Source: Emticicia aquatilis (GTDB lineage Bacteria; Bacteroidota; Bacteroidia; Cytophagales; Spirosomataceae). Taken from it: DNA of 64,000 nt. The stretch covers positions 124,001 through 188,000 of the forward strand of contig NZ_BMKK01000009.1 of the NCBI RefSeq assembly GCF_014644295.1, written 5' to 3'. Each line of letters starts with the position of its first letter. Positions within the stretch are counted from its first letter, which is position 1. The position numbers were made by a program, and so were the translations under genes. The notes below the pieces were generated by a model. It was not told where the DNA came from. It searched no databases and worked only from the letters and a program-made list of their open reading frames with translations. This document shows positions 16,704-25,425 of the stretch, piece after piece.

Positions 16704-16799
16704 TTAGTGGAAATGAATATTTATATAATTTTTCTTGTTTAAAGTTATCGTAGTTTGATTCAAATTATCACTTGCCATATCGACAAATGTACATTTCAT
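16704..16799 (-). CDS. Possible 31-codon small ORF in the leader region
   Basis: An ATG at 16799 opens 31 codons (begins MKCTFVDMASDN, ends NYINIHFH) ending with TAA at 16704. It lies between the operator/promoter at 16890-16947 and the 68-aa gene, in a 307-bp gap that otherwise lacks a gene. Only a weak GTGAAG-like ribosome site precedes it. Reported as a candidate only. Confidence 0.25.
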   Translation of the reverse strand: MKCTFVDMASDNLNQTTITLNKKNYINIHFH

Positions 16800-16889
16800 A
16801 AAACTTCACTTTTAATTATTTTTTCGAATAATATCTTGTTCATGTCGAACGACTATCTTCATGAAAAATGTCGTTCTTGAATGACAGTG

Positions 16890-16947
16890 CAAAGGTAGAC
16901 AAGCAATATTAGGGAAGAATTAAGTTAAGATTAGAAAAGTGTTAGAA
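16890..16947 (-). promoter_or_regulatory. Promoter with four 11-bp-spaced direct repeats
   Basis: On the plus strand TTAGGG (16909), TTAAGT (16920), TTAGAA (16931) and TTAGAA (16942) begin exactly 11 bp apart. CAAAGGTA (16890-16897) is TACCTTTG on the minus strand, the -7 box. The same repeats with the same distances lie before the TerC operon at 19814-19871. No -33 TTTG is present, as expected for an activator-dependent promoter. Confidence 0.7.
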
Positions 16948-16948
16948 T

Positions 16949-18304
16949 TTATTTGGGTAATAAAAGTGAGAAGATTGTACCTTCATTTTCGGAAGAAACA
17001 ACGCTGATTTGTCCTTTGTGAAGTTGCACAATACGGCGAGTTAACGAAAGCCCAACGCCATGTCCTTTGGTATTACGAGAATTTGAGCCTCGTTTGAAAG
17101 GCTCGAAAATCTGCGATAATTCGTTTTCGGGAATCATCGAGCCTTCATTATGAAAACTGAGTTTTAGAATTTCGTCATCCATTTCAATCTTAACCTCAAC
17201 CGTATGTTGGGGCGAAAATTTTGCTCCATTTTCAATCAAATTGATTAATGCCGTGTAAAGTAAGCCTTCATTACCTTTTACTTCGGGCGTTAATTCCGCA
17301 TTATCGTCTAAACTGATAAGTATTTTATAATCAGGATTTTTCTTGAGTAATTCAGTACGAATTTGCCAAATTACTTCCAAGATATTCACAAGTGTATATT
17401 TGAATTTTGTATCGTCGGCATCAATACTTGTTAGGTCTAAAAGATTGTTAGTAAGCTTATTGAGTTGCTGTACATCATCTAAAACCGACTGAATCATGAG
17501 TTTCAAATCGGCAGGATTATCGTTGGCCAGTAACGATACTTGGATTTGGCCCGTGATAGCCGTAAGGGGCGTACGTAATTCATGCGAAGCGTGCGAAACA
17601 AACGAGCGTTGGGTTTGAAAAGCGTGTTCGAGTCGGTCGAGCATCTGATTGAAGCGAATAGAAAGTTGCTCCAGTTCGTCGGCTTTGTTTCCTTCATCGA
17701 GTCTGAGATTGAGTTGAGAAGCACGAATTTTATCAATTTTTTGAATCATTCGCTGAATCGGGAGTAACATTCGGCGAGCAAATACCCATCCTGTAACGGC
17801 ACTAATACAAACCAACAAAAAAGCCGAAAAGCCTAAAGTCAAAGCCAAATTACGTTGTTTTTCTAAGCCATATTTATCAACTGACGAAGTAAGCACTATA
17901 TAATCTTTATTTCGATTTCGGATAACGATTCCGTACATTTCGAGGCCGTTTTCTTCCCAAAAAAGTTCTCTTTCTTCTCTTATCTGACCTAAAATTTCGG
18001 CTTTCAAATTAGGCGAATCGGAACCACTCTCGTAAATCACTTTATCATCTACATCATAAATAATGATTTCTTCTTGATTGAGGGCTGTTACATTATTTTT
18101 ATCGAGAAGTTTGAGCAGGTCGGGGCTGATTTCGTTTTTATTAAAAATAATAGTAGCAGCCGTTAGGGCTTCCTGACGCAGGCGGGTTTTGTATTCTTTT
18201 TGTCGGTAATTTTCGCTTTCAAAATAAATTACGGCCGAAAAGATAAGCAATAAAATAGAAAAGATGCTCAAGAAAAGCACCGCCATGCGTGTACGAATCG
18301 TCAT
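16949..18304 (-). CDS. Sensor histidine kinase with HAMP domain
   Basis: A 451-residue kinase. TM1 is about 8-28, an extracytoplasmic sensor runs about 29-152, TM2 about 155-177, HAMP about 178-230. HisKA follows with phospho-acceptor His241 in SFVSHASHELRTPLTAI. The HATPase_c domain shows LINLIENGAKFS (N box) and GHGVGLSLTRRIVQLH (G2 box). It overlaps the response-regulator gene by 4 bp. A TerC gene is first in the operon, suggesting a metal, redox or envelope signal, but the sensor domain itself is unassigned. Confidence 0.93.
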   Translation of the reverse strand: MTIRTRMAVLFLSIFSILLLIFSAVIYFESENYRQKEYKTRLRQEALTAATIIFNKNEISPDLLKLLDKNNVTALNQEEIIIYDVDDKVIYESGSDSPNLKAEILGQIREERELFWEENGLEMYGIVIRNRNKDYIVLTSSVDKYGLEKQRNLALTLGFSAFLLVCISAVTGWVFARRMLLPIQRMIQKIDKIRASQLNLRLDEGNKADELEQLSIRFNQMLDRLEHAFQTQRSFVSHASHELRTPLTAITGQIQVSLLANDNPADLKLMIQSVLDDVQQLNKLTNNLLDLTSIDADDTKFKYTLVNILEVIWQIRTELLKKNPDYKILISLDDNAELTPEVKGNEGLLYTALINLIENGAKFSPQHTVEVKIEMDDEILKLSFHNEGSMIPENELSQIFEPFKRGSNSRNTKGHGVGLSLTRRIVQLHKGQISVVSSENEGTIFSLLLPK

Positions 18305-18990
18305 TTATTTTTTAGCATATAGCCCATACCAACAATCGTATGGATGAGTTTATTAGAAAAACCTTTATCTATTTTATTACGCAAATAATTGACATAAACC
18401 TCGATAAAGTTTGTGCCCGTATCGAAATTTATATCCCAAACTTTTTCGGCAATATCAACCTTTGATACAACTCGGCCTTTATTAATCATCAGGTATTCGA
18501 GTAAACTAAACTCTTTGGCCGTAAGTTCGATAACTTGCCCATCTCGGCGGGCCACTTTTTCTTTCAAATCAAGCTCCAAATCGGCTTCTTGAAGGCGTTC
18601 GGAAGGCTGTTCGATTTCGGCAGTTCTTTTCAGCAAAGCTTTTACTCTCACCAAAAGCTCCATAAAATCAAATGGCTTTACCATATAATCATCCGTACCT
18701 ACTTCAAAACCCGATAGTTTATCAGCCACCGTACCCAATGCAGTGAGCATCAGAATCGGGATTTTTGTATTTTTTGTACGTATATATTCACAAAACTCCA
18801 AACCACTCATATCGGGTAAACCAATATCTAAAATGATGAGGTCGAAGCTGTTTTCTTCAAAAAGCAGTTTCGCCTCTCCCCCTGTTTCGGCCACTTCCGC
18901 CTCGAAATTTTGGGTTTGCAATCCTTTCTTAATAAAAGTTGCTACTTTTGCTTCATCTTCGACGATGAGTATTTTCTTATTTTCTATCAT
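18301..18990 (-). CDS. OmpR/PhoB-family response regulator
   Basis: A 229-residue two-domain regulator. The receiver has acidic pocket E11/D12/E13, phospho-acceptor Asp55 in LIILDIGLPDMSG, the T in MLTALG and the K in YMVKPFDF. The C-terminal winged helix ends in NYLRNKIDKGF and TIVGMGYMLK. OmpR-type regulators bind tandem direct repeats about 10-11 bp apart. Such repeats occur upstream of this operon at 19833-19871 and again at 16909-16947, so autoregulation plus control of the 68-aa gene is a good hypothesis. It starts 16 bp after the terC stop. Confidence 0.94.
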   Translation of the reverse strand: MIENKKILIVEDEAKVATFIKKGLQTQNFEAEVAETGGEAKLLFEENSFDLIILDIGLPDMSGLEFCEYIRTKNTKIPILMLTALGTVADKLSGFEVGTDDYMVKPFDFMELLVRVKALLKRTAEIEQPSERLQEADLELDLKEKVARRDGQVIELTAKEFSLLEYLMINKGRVVSKVDIAEKVWDINFDTGTNFIEVYVNYLRNKIDKGFSNKLIHTIVGMGYMLKNK

Positions 18991-19006
18991 GACTTTGTGC
19001 GTTGTG

Positions 19007-19699
19007 TTAGGCTTTCTTAACTGTTTTCATCTGAATAATATCAACCAAAAAGGCAAATGCCATCGAAAAATAAATATAACCTTTCGGAATTTCAAAATGA
19101 AGCCCTTCGGCCAATAAAGATACACCAATCATCATCAGAAAACACAAAGCAAGTATTTTAAAAGATGGATGAAGCCTAATAAATTCACTAATTGGCCTCG
19201 ACGCTATCAGCATAATGCCCACCGTAACAACAACTGCGGTGTACATAACCCAAAGTTGTTGAACCATACCCACAGCTGTAATGATAGAATCAATCGAGAA
19301 TACTAAATCTAAAATAATAACTTCTGATAACAACTTAGCGAAACTACTTTTTGCGGTAGGCTCGACTGGGGTATCAGCATTTATCTCGGTTTTATGATAA
19401 ATCTCTTTTGTACTTTTATAGACCAAGAAAAGTCCTCCAGCGATTAAAATTAGGCCTTTCCCAGAAATATCTTTTCCTACAATTGACAAAAGTGTTTGGT
19501 CGAGTTTAAGAATCCACGAAATTATTCCTAACAGCAGAAGTCGCATCACCATTGCCAGACCAATTCCCCAATAACGTAGTTTATTTCGTTGGTTCTCAGG
19601 CAACTTATCTGCTAAAATTGAAATAAAAATTATATTATCAATTCCCAGAATAACTTCTAAGGCAATTAATGATAATAAAGGTATAATAACTTCTAACAT
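19007..19699 (-). CDS. TerC-family integral membrane protein
   Basis: A 230-residue protein with about seven helices. The family signature is clear: LEVILGIDNIIFISILADKLP near the N-terminus and LSEVIILDLVFSIDSIITAVGM in the middle, with membrane-embedded acidic residues thought to bind metal ions. TerC/Alx proteins are linked to manganese efflux, tellurite resistance or metal loading of exported proteins. It is the first gene of an operon with a two-component system, which is unusual enough to suggest a link between metal or pH stress and that signalling pair. Confidence 0.92.
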   Translation of the reverse strand: MLEVIIPLLSLIALEVILGIDNIIFISILADKLPENQRNKLRYWGIGLAMVMRLLLLGIISWILKLDQTLLSIVGKDISGKGLILIAGGLFLVYKSTKEIYHKTEINADTPVEPTAKSSFAKLLSEVIILDLVFSIDSIITAVGMVQQLWVMYTAVVVTVGIMLIASRPISEFIRLHPSFKILALCFLMMIGVSLLAEGLHFEIPKGYIYFSMAFAFLVDIIQMKTVKKA

Positions 19700-19813
19700 T
19701 TGATTTTGGGTATGATGTGTAATTAAAAAAGCAGTCGAAAATCAACTGCTTTTTCACCTACTCTAAACTAAAAACTGAACTTTTCCTAAAGACTTTCTCC
19801 TATTATGATGATA

Positions 19814-19871
19814 CAAAGGTACAACCCCAAGATTAAAGCCATCTTAGTTTAATATTAGAAAAGGCTTAGAA
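19814..19871 (-). promoter_or_regulatory. TerC-RR-HK operon promoter with four 11-bp-spaced repeats
   Basis: TTAAAG (19833), TTAGTT (19844), TTAGAA (19855) and TTAGAA (19866) begin at exact 11-bp steps on the plus strand. CAAAGGTA at 19814-19821 is a minus-strand TACCTTTG -7 box. The distance from that box to each repeat equals that at 16890-16947. The leader to the TerC ATG at 19699 is about 110 nt. Confidence 0.72.
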
Positions 19872-19895
19872 TTTTTAATATCCTAAGCCTTTTCT
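19857..19895 (-). terminator. Terminator of the phosphodiesterase gene
   Basis: AGAAAAGGCTTA (19857-19868) and its exact complement (19884-19895), 24 bp past the minus-strand stop. Its left arm overlaps the TerC operator, so end of one transcript and control of the next share DNA. Confidence 0.65.
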
Positions 19896-19918
19896 GAGAA
19901 AATAAAATTGATTGACGC

Positions 19919-21175
19919 TTATTTTTTCAAGATTCCTTCCAAAACCTTAATATCACCATCGACTTTCGGTGGAGTGATACCCAAAATTGCAGCCACAAAT
20001 GGATATACATGAATGTTATCAAAAGCAGGAATCTTTACACCCGCTTTGATATTTGGGCCTTTGGCGTAGAAAATTGCTCCCATTTCGGGTGTTATAGAAG
20101 GGTCGAATCCATGAACGCCCCAAACCGCACGAGTTTCGGGCTTTTTAGCCAATGCTTCTTTTGAATAAATACTATATGCTGGCTCAACCACAAAAAATAA
20201 ATCACCAATGCGAGGGTGGGTATTAAAATGTAGTTTTACAGGAATTTCGGCCTTTTTATACACTTTAAAGTGCGATTCTCTTGCCTTAATTACGTTGTAT
20301 ATTGAATCTTCTTTGGCTTTGTTTTTCATGAAAATATTAGCGTGCGTACTATTATTCACAAAAATGAAATCGTCTTTCGGTAAGCCTGCCAGAATATCAT
20401 CTTGATAAATAAAATACTCAGGCTTGTTTTGCATTTCGTACATTCCGTGGTCGGCCACTAAGATTACGTTTACGGGCAAATCTATTTTTTTCAAACCATC
20501 AACCAACATCCCTACCAAACTATCAGCTTCCATAACGGCCTCTTTGGTCTTCTGTCCGTTAGGGCCAAAATCGTGGCCTTGCGTATCGACCATCGAAAAG
20601 TAAATCGTCATCAAGTGTGGACGCTCGGCTTCTGGCAATTTTAACCAATCGAAAACTGCGTTGATACGATTTTTGTGCGGTACGGTATCATCAAAACGAT
20701 GATAATAACTTGGATAAACCCCACCAATCGGAGCTTCCGAGCCTACCCAAAAATACGAAGCCGATTTCATGCCATTTTGCTGCACGAGTTGCCAAAGTGG
20801 CAAACCACCATAATAATAAGGGTCTTCGACTTTGGCACGTTGGCGAATTGAGTAAAAGGTATCTCGGCCTTTATCATAAAATGTATTGTCAACCAATCCA
20901 TGATTGCCGGGGTAAAGTCCCGTAACAAGCGTATAATGGTTCGGGAAAGTCTTACTTGGAAACGACGGACGCATGACTTCGGCAGCCGCACCTTGCTTGA
21001 TAAATTCTTTGATATTAGGCGTATTGTATTTTTCTACATAATCGTGTCGAAAACCATCGAATGAAACCATGACAACGTATGGAACGCTTGCCAACGGAGC
21101 ATTTTGAGCAAACAAAGCATTGCACAGTATTAGCAAAGCAAATAGGTTAACAAATCTTTTTAGAAAAGGGAACAT
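19919..21175 (-). CDS. Secreted nucleotide pyrophosphatase/phosphodiesterase (NPP, alkaline phosphatase superfamily)
   Basis: A 418-residue exported enzyme (signal peptide ends LFAQ, residue 24). Metal ligand Asp40 is in MVSFDGFRHDY, and the nucleophile Thr76 is in PSKTFPNHYTLVTG, the NPP signature. Further metal ligands appear as SMVDTQGHDFGP, LVADHGM and WGVHGFDP. NPPs hydrolyse phosphodiester or pyrophosphate bonds of nucleotides or lipids outside the cytoplasm. The divergent neighbour is a nucleoside hydrolase, which would suit a role in releasing nucleosides from extracellular nucleotides. Confidence 0.92.
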   Translation of the reverse strand: MFPFLKRFVNLFALLILCNALFAQNAPLASVPYVVMVSFDGFRHDYVEKYNTPNIKEFIKQGAAAEVMRPSFPSKTFPNHYTLVTGLYPGNHGLVDNTFYDKGRDTFYSIRQRAKVEDPYYYGGLPLWQLVQQNGMKSASYFWVGSEAPIGGVYPSYYHRFDDTVPHKNRINAVFDWLKLPEAERPHLMTIYFSMVDTQGHDFGPNGQKTKEAVMEADSLVGMLVDGLKKIDLPVNVILVADHGMYEMQNKPEYFIYQDDILAGLPKDDFIFVNNSTHANIFMKNKAKEDSIYNVIKARESHFKVYKKAEIPVKLHFNTHPRIGDLFFVVEPAYSIYSKEALAKKPETRAVWGVHGFDPSITPEMGAIFYAKGPNIKAGVKIPAFDNIHVYPFVAAILGITPPKVDGDIKVLEGILKK

Positions 21176-21351
21176 ATTCTTAGTGATTAGAATGAATTAT
21201 GCGGTAAAAATAGAGATAAACACGAAACTTTGCTCATCTCAGATTAAAGGTTTTTTGTAATCTCTCATCGGATTCATAAATGGAGTTAATAATATTACTA
21301 AACAATGAAAAAATTATATTTAATTTGAGTATAATTTTTGACCAAAACCTC

Positions 21352-22299
21352 ATGAAAAAACTCCTTCTGCTTGGCATTCTTTGCTTGATAATTATTTCAG
21401 TACAAGCTCAAAAACAAAAAGTAATCCTTGATTGCGATTTAGGCGATGACATTGACGATGCCTACGCAGTAGCTTTAATGTTGGCCAGCACCGATAAATT
21501 TGAAATTTTGGGCATAACAACCTGCTACGGACGCACCAACGACCGTGCAGAATTGGCCTGTAAAATACTTTATGAAACTGGTTTGGAGCAGATTCCAGTT
21601 GCTATGGGTCGAAATACTTCAAACATAGACGAACGTGCAAATTGGTACGCCGAGCAATATTATTGGTCAAAAGGGTTCAATAAGGTCAAACCGATTAAGC
21701 AATCAGGGGCAGATTTTATTATCGAACAATTACGCAAGTATCCCAATGAAGTGATTCTTTTTTCGGTTGGGCCAGTCACCAACATGAAAGATATTATCGA
21801 AAAAGACCCACAAGTATTGAAATTGGCCAAGAAAGTAATCGCTATGTTTGGTTCGTTTTATATTGGGTATAACGGTAGCCCAACCATCAACCCCGAATGG
21901 AATGTTAAAGTAGATATTGAAGCTTCCAAAAAATTTGTCAATTCAGGAGCGAACATCGTTTATGCTGGGCTTGATATAACCGCTTTTGTGAAATGGGATA
22001 AAATGATGCAAGAAAGATTACTTTACCGCCAAAGTCCACTTACCAATGCACTTTGTGGACTCAAAACTCTCTGGTCGAATACCGCTACTCCTACCCTTTT
22101 CGATGCCGTAGCCATCGGAATGGCTCTTTACCCCGATTTATTCAAAACTGAAAAAGTTTTTATTGAAGTTGACGATAAAGGCTATACTCGCATTGATAAA
22201 ACCAAAACACCCAATGCAGAAATTGGTGTGAGTATCAACACCGATGAGTTTTTGAAGCGAATCATGGATATTTATTTAAAGCAGAATTTAGGAAGATGA
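21352..22299 (+). CDS. Nucleoside hydrolase, exported
   Basis: A 315-residue inosine/uridine-preferring nucleoside hydrolase. DCDLGDDIDDAYAVALML is the family's calcium-binding D-x-D-x-x-x-D-D motif, close to the mature N-terminus. The frame is open for 24 more codons upstream, but ATG 21352 starts a typical signal peptide (MKKLLLLGILCLI...SVQAQ) and is preferred. The enzyme splits nucleosides into base and ribose. It overlaps ribokinase by 4 bp, matching a ribose-salvage pathway; periplasmic location means ribose must then be imported. Confidence 0.92.
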   Translation: MKKLLLLGILCLIIISVQAQKQKVILDCDLGDDIDDAYAVALMLASTDKFEILGITTCYGRTNDRAELACKILYETGLEQIPVAMGRNTSNIDERANWYAEQYYWSKGFNKVKPIKQSGADFIIEQLRKYPNEVILFSVGPVTNMKDIIEKDPQVLKLAKKVIAMFGSFYIGYNGSPTINPEWNVKVDIEASKKFVNSGANIVYAGLDITAFVKWDKMMQERLLYRQSPLTNALCGLKTLWSNTATPTLFDAVAIGMALYPDLFKTEKVFIEVDDKGYTRIDKTKTPNAEIGVSINTDEFLKRIMDIYLKQNLGR

Positions 22300-23198
22300 A
22301 ACCAAAAATATTCGTTATCGGGAGTTCAAATACCGATATGGTTGTAAAATCTGAGAAGTTACCAGCTGCAGGCGAAACCATTCTTGGAGGTACATTTTTG
22401 ATGAATGCAGGTGGAAAAGGAGCAAATCAGGCCGTAGCTGCGGCAAAACTGGGGGCAGATGTAACTTTCGTTAGTAAAGTTGGAGATGATATTTTCGGCA
22501 AACAAGCCATTCAAGGGTTTCAGAAAGAAGGTATTAATACTGATTTCGTTTTTACTGATGTAGAAAATCCTTCGGGCGTTGCTTTAATTTTGGTTGATGC
22601 CAAAGGAGAAAACAGCATTGCAGTAGCTTCGGGTGCAAATGGAAATTTACAAATATCAGAAGTAGCAAAAGCAATTGAACAAATTTCGACGAATGATACG
22701 GTTCTGCTTCAACTCGAAATTCCGATTCCGACCGTAGAATTTGCCATCAAAAAATGCTATGAAAGTGAAGCAAAAGTTATTTTAAATCCTGCTCCAGCAC
22801 AAAAGCTCGACGAAACTGTTTTCCAGTATCTCGACATCATCACTCCCAACGAAACCGAAGCAGAATTACTAACAGGAATAAAAGTTACAGACCTCAAAAC
22901 TGCCGAACAAGCAGCTCTAAAATTCCACGAAAAAGGTATAAAAAATGTCATTATTACACTTGGTTCAAAAGGAGCATATTTGCACAATTCAACCACTAAT
23001 CGTTTAATTGCCGCTCCTGTCGTTCAAGCTGTTGACACCACCGCTGCTGGCGATGTCTTCAACGGTGCTTTGGCAGTCGCACTTTCTGAGGGAAATGATT
23101 TAGAGCAAGCCATTGATTTTGCCTGTAAAGCAGCAGCCATTTCAGTTACTCGTATGGGTGCTCAAGCGTCTGCTCCTTTGCGGAGTGAGGTGGTGTGA
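22296..23198 (+). CDS. rbsK: Ribokinase (PfkB family)
   Basis: A 300-residue PfkB carbohydrate kinase. PfkB signature 1 is NAGGKGANQAVAAAKLG (near residue 40), and signature 2 is DTTAAGDVFNGALAVAL with the catalytic Asp (near 252). NSSNTDMV-type sugar contacts are at the N-terminus (IGSSNTDMVVKSEKLP). Length and motifs fit ribokinase, which phosphorylates ribose to ribose 5-phosphate. It is translationally coupled to the nucleoside hydrolase, which supports ribose as substrate. Other PfkB sugars (deoxyribose, adenosine) are less likely. Confidence 0.88.
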   Translation: MKPKIFVIGSSNTDMVVKSEKLPAAGETILGGTFLMNAGGKGANQAVAAAKLGADVTFVSKVGDDIFGKQAIQGFQKEGINTDFVFTDVENPSGVALILVDAKGENSIAVASGANGNLQISEVAKAIEQISTNDTVLLQLEIPIPTVEFAIKKCYESEAKVILNPAPAQKLDETVFQYLDIITPNETEAELLTGIKVTDLKTAEQAALKFHEKGIKNVIITLGSKGAYLHNSTTNRLIAAPVVQAVDTTAAGDVFNGALAVALSEGNDLEQAIDFACKAAAISVTRMGAQASAPLRSEVV

Positions 23199-23277
23199 AA
23201 GATTTTTTTAGTTAAAAATCAAAAAAAACATTAATTTCAGATATCATATAGTTAAAAACTCAACAATTAAATTTAAA

Positions 23278-24327
23278 ATGCAGCGATTCGAAAATCTTTT
23301 CTATTTTGTAGTAGCAATAAATATTGGTAAAAATATAGTCATATCATTTCTTAAAACTCGACTTACTATTGAACCAAAAGTAAGTCAAGTGTTAAAAATT
23401 TCTGATAATATATTTATATTCTTGTTTTCCGTTTATTATGCTTCTAATTTATATGACAATTATAACAGGCTTGCCCAAAATAATTTGAATGATTTTTACA
23501 TAACACTTTTTTTTGAGGCAATATCAATCCTATTTCTTACTACTTTATCATCTAACATTTCCCAATATCTTATTTTTTTTATTAATGCTTCCAAACATTT
23601 TTTAGCTTCAATATTTTTAATTACTAATGAAAATATTTCAAAAACAAACGAAATATCAGAAGAAGAGCATGATAAAAAAAATATCTTGGAAACTAGTTTA
23701 CATGACCATATAAATACAAATTACCTCAATATTGATGACATAGATAACAACTTTGTCAAAGATATGGCCAAGATTCAAGTGAATCGTTATAAAAACATTC
23801 CAGATAAATTTCATTTGGTTTATAATCATTTTATTGATATTGATACTCGAAATGACTTAGAAATTGAAAGGCTAATTAACTTTTCTCGTCAAAACCTTCT
23901 TTTGGGTACATTGATATCTATTGCCGCTATTGTTTTTTTAATTTATGATTATAGAGCTTCAGAAGTTGTTAGAAATTCATTCTCAAACAATATTAATATT
24001 TTTAGCTATTTCGAATATTATTTTCCAAAACTTTCAATTATCGTTTTAATAGAGGTTATTGCATTTTTCTTTTTAAGACTTTATAAAAATAGTATTAGTG
24101 ATATAAAGAATCGACAGGATAAAAGAACCGAAATTGAAATGCAGATAATATTATTGAAGCTTTCAATTTTATCTAATAATGATGATAACATAAAGGAAAT
24201 TACGAATACTTTGTTGAATTCAAATAAAGTAGTTAAAGATGATAAAAAGGAACCTAACACTGATGTTGATAATCAAAAACAATATACTGAGATAATTAAG
24301 GAGTTGATTTCTAAGATTAAAATATAA
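23278..24327 (+). CDS. AT-rich multi-pass membrane protein with cytoplasmic segments, unknown function
   Basis: A 349-residue protein of unknown family. Three hydrophobic segments lie in the first 125 residues, then a polar, acidic region (about 126-205). The segment ERLINFSRQNLLLGTLISIAAIVFLIY (about 200-226) starts a second membrane pair, and a charged Lys/Asp/Asn-rich tail runs about 268-349. Codon use is far more A/T-biased than the flanking salvage genes. It separates ribokinase from the remaining salvage genes and looks like a later insertion. A membrane effector of a defence or toxin system is possible but there is no recognisable partner. Confidence 0.6.
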   Translation: MQRFENLFYFVVAINIGKNIVISFLKTRLTIEPKVSQVLKISDNIFIFLFSVYYASNLYDNYNRLAQNNLNDFYITLFFEAISILFLTTLSSNISQYLIFFINASKHFLASIFLITNENISKTNEISEEEHDKKNILETSLHDHINTNYLNIDDIDNNFVKDMAKIQVNRYKNIPDKFHLVYNHFIDIDTRNDLEIERLINFSRQNLLLGTLISIAAIVFLIYDYRASEVVRNSFSNNINIFSYFEYYFPKLSIIVLIEVIAFFFLRLYKNSISDIKNRQDKRTEIEMQIILLKLSILSNNDDNIKEITNTLLNSNKVVKDDKKEPNTDVDNQKQYTEIIKELISKIKI

Positions 24328-24365
24328 TTTACACTTGTACTTCGCACAGCATAACTGCAACGAAA

Positions 24366-25205
24366 CTATCTTGAGTTACAAACCAAAATAAGCGATGCCG
24401 TTTCAGTCTCGTCAATCACGAGTGTTACTCTATTTCCTATCTTCAAATCAGCTTTAGAAACAGGCCCCATTGAATTTTTAATTGTAGTATTATTGGTAAA
24501 CTTAATAGTCTGAACAACGCCATCATTTCTTCTGATATTTATTGAGTTATTGCCAACTTCTATTATCTGTCCTGTGCCACCAGTGCCGTTACAGGGGTCA
24601 TCACCTTGTATCATAACATCTTTATTATCCGTACGCATATTTGTAGCATTTTTTCTAAAATTTACTGGCTGTTCCTTCGGATAAATGGCGTATAAAATAG
24701 TAGCACTAAGCACAATAATAAGAGTTGTGGCAGCAATTATGGCTTTGTAATTTTTTAAACGTACCCACCGAGCAACAATCAAAAAAGCCCAATAGCCAAT
24801 CATCACACCAAGTGCATTTAGTAATATATCGTCAATATCAAAAATACCTACTCCTAATGCTACCTGTGGTATTTCGATGCTAAAACCAGCGATAATGGCA
24901 ATAAGAAGTAAGCTTTTCCACTTCAAATTTTGGTAAATGCAAGGCACAAGAAAACCAATTGGCACAAGTAAGGCGATGTTTCCGATTAGATTAACACCCG
25001 CAATAATTAATCCTTTATGCCCCAAAAGATAAGGCAAAATGGTCTTGAAAGGCACAAAATTTGGTCCATGACCTGCGTTTGTTCCCGAAAAATTCAACAT
25101 GAGTTGGCCTATTCTAATAGTTGGCATATCCTTAAAGACCATAACCTTGATTAGGATTGCACAATAGATTATGAAAACAGATATTGATAGAAATCGCTTC
25201 GTCAT
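24366..25205 (-). CDS. VanZ-family membrane protein with C-terminal beta domain
   Basis: A 279-residue protein. Residues 1-170 are VanZ-like: GVNLIGNIALLVPIGFLVP, then FSIEIPQVALGVGIFDIDDILLNALGVMIGYW, the two best-conserved VanZ stretches, across four to five helices. After a final helix (about 170-190) a beta-rich domain of roughly 70 residues follows (GQIIEVGNNSINIRRNDGVVQTIKFTN), resembling DUF5666-type OB-like domains. VanZ itself lowers teicoplanin binding, but most homologues are of unknown function. It is convergent with the AT-rich gene. Confidence 0.8.
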   Translation of the reverse strand: MTKRFLSISVFIIYCAILIKVMVFKDMPTIRIGQLMLNFSGTNAGHGPNFVPFKTILPYLLGHKGLIIAGVNLIGNIALLVPIGFLVPCIYQNLKWKSLLLIAIIAGFSIEIPQVALGVGIFDIDDILLNALGVMIGYWAFLIVARWVRLKNYKAIIAATTLIIVLSATILYAIYPKEQPVNFRKNATNMRTDNKDVMIQGDDPCNGTGGTGQIIEVGNNSINIRRNDGVVQTIKFTNNTTIKNSMGPVSKADLKIGNRVTLVIDETETASLILVCNSR

Positions 25206-25425
25206 TGTTTTGTGAGTAAATATTTCGAGTTATTTGGCCAAAATTAATCTCTCAATAAAGGAAGAATAAAAGAATGTTCTGAAACCCTCAAAATTTGTGA
25301 TGAATTTAGTATTTTAACAATTTATTTTTGTACATTAACTTTTAAAACATTTCTTTTTTTAAGAAGCCCTGCCCGAAAATTTACTGTTCGAGCGACAGCG
25401 AGTTTAAATTTTCTTGACTTTTTTG

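Noticed and set aside
21280-21351. 24-codon extension of the nucleoside hydrolase
   Set aside because: The downstream ATG starts a normal signal peptide; the extension would bury it.
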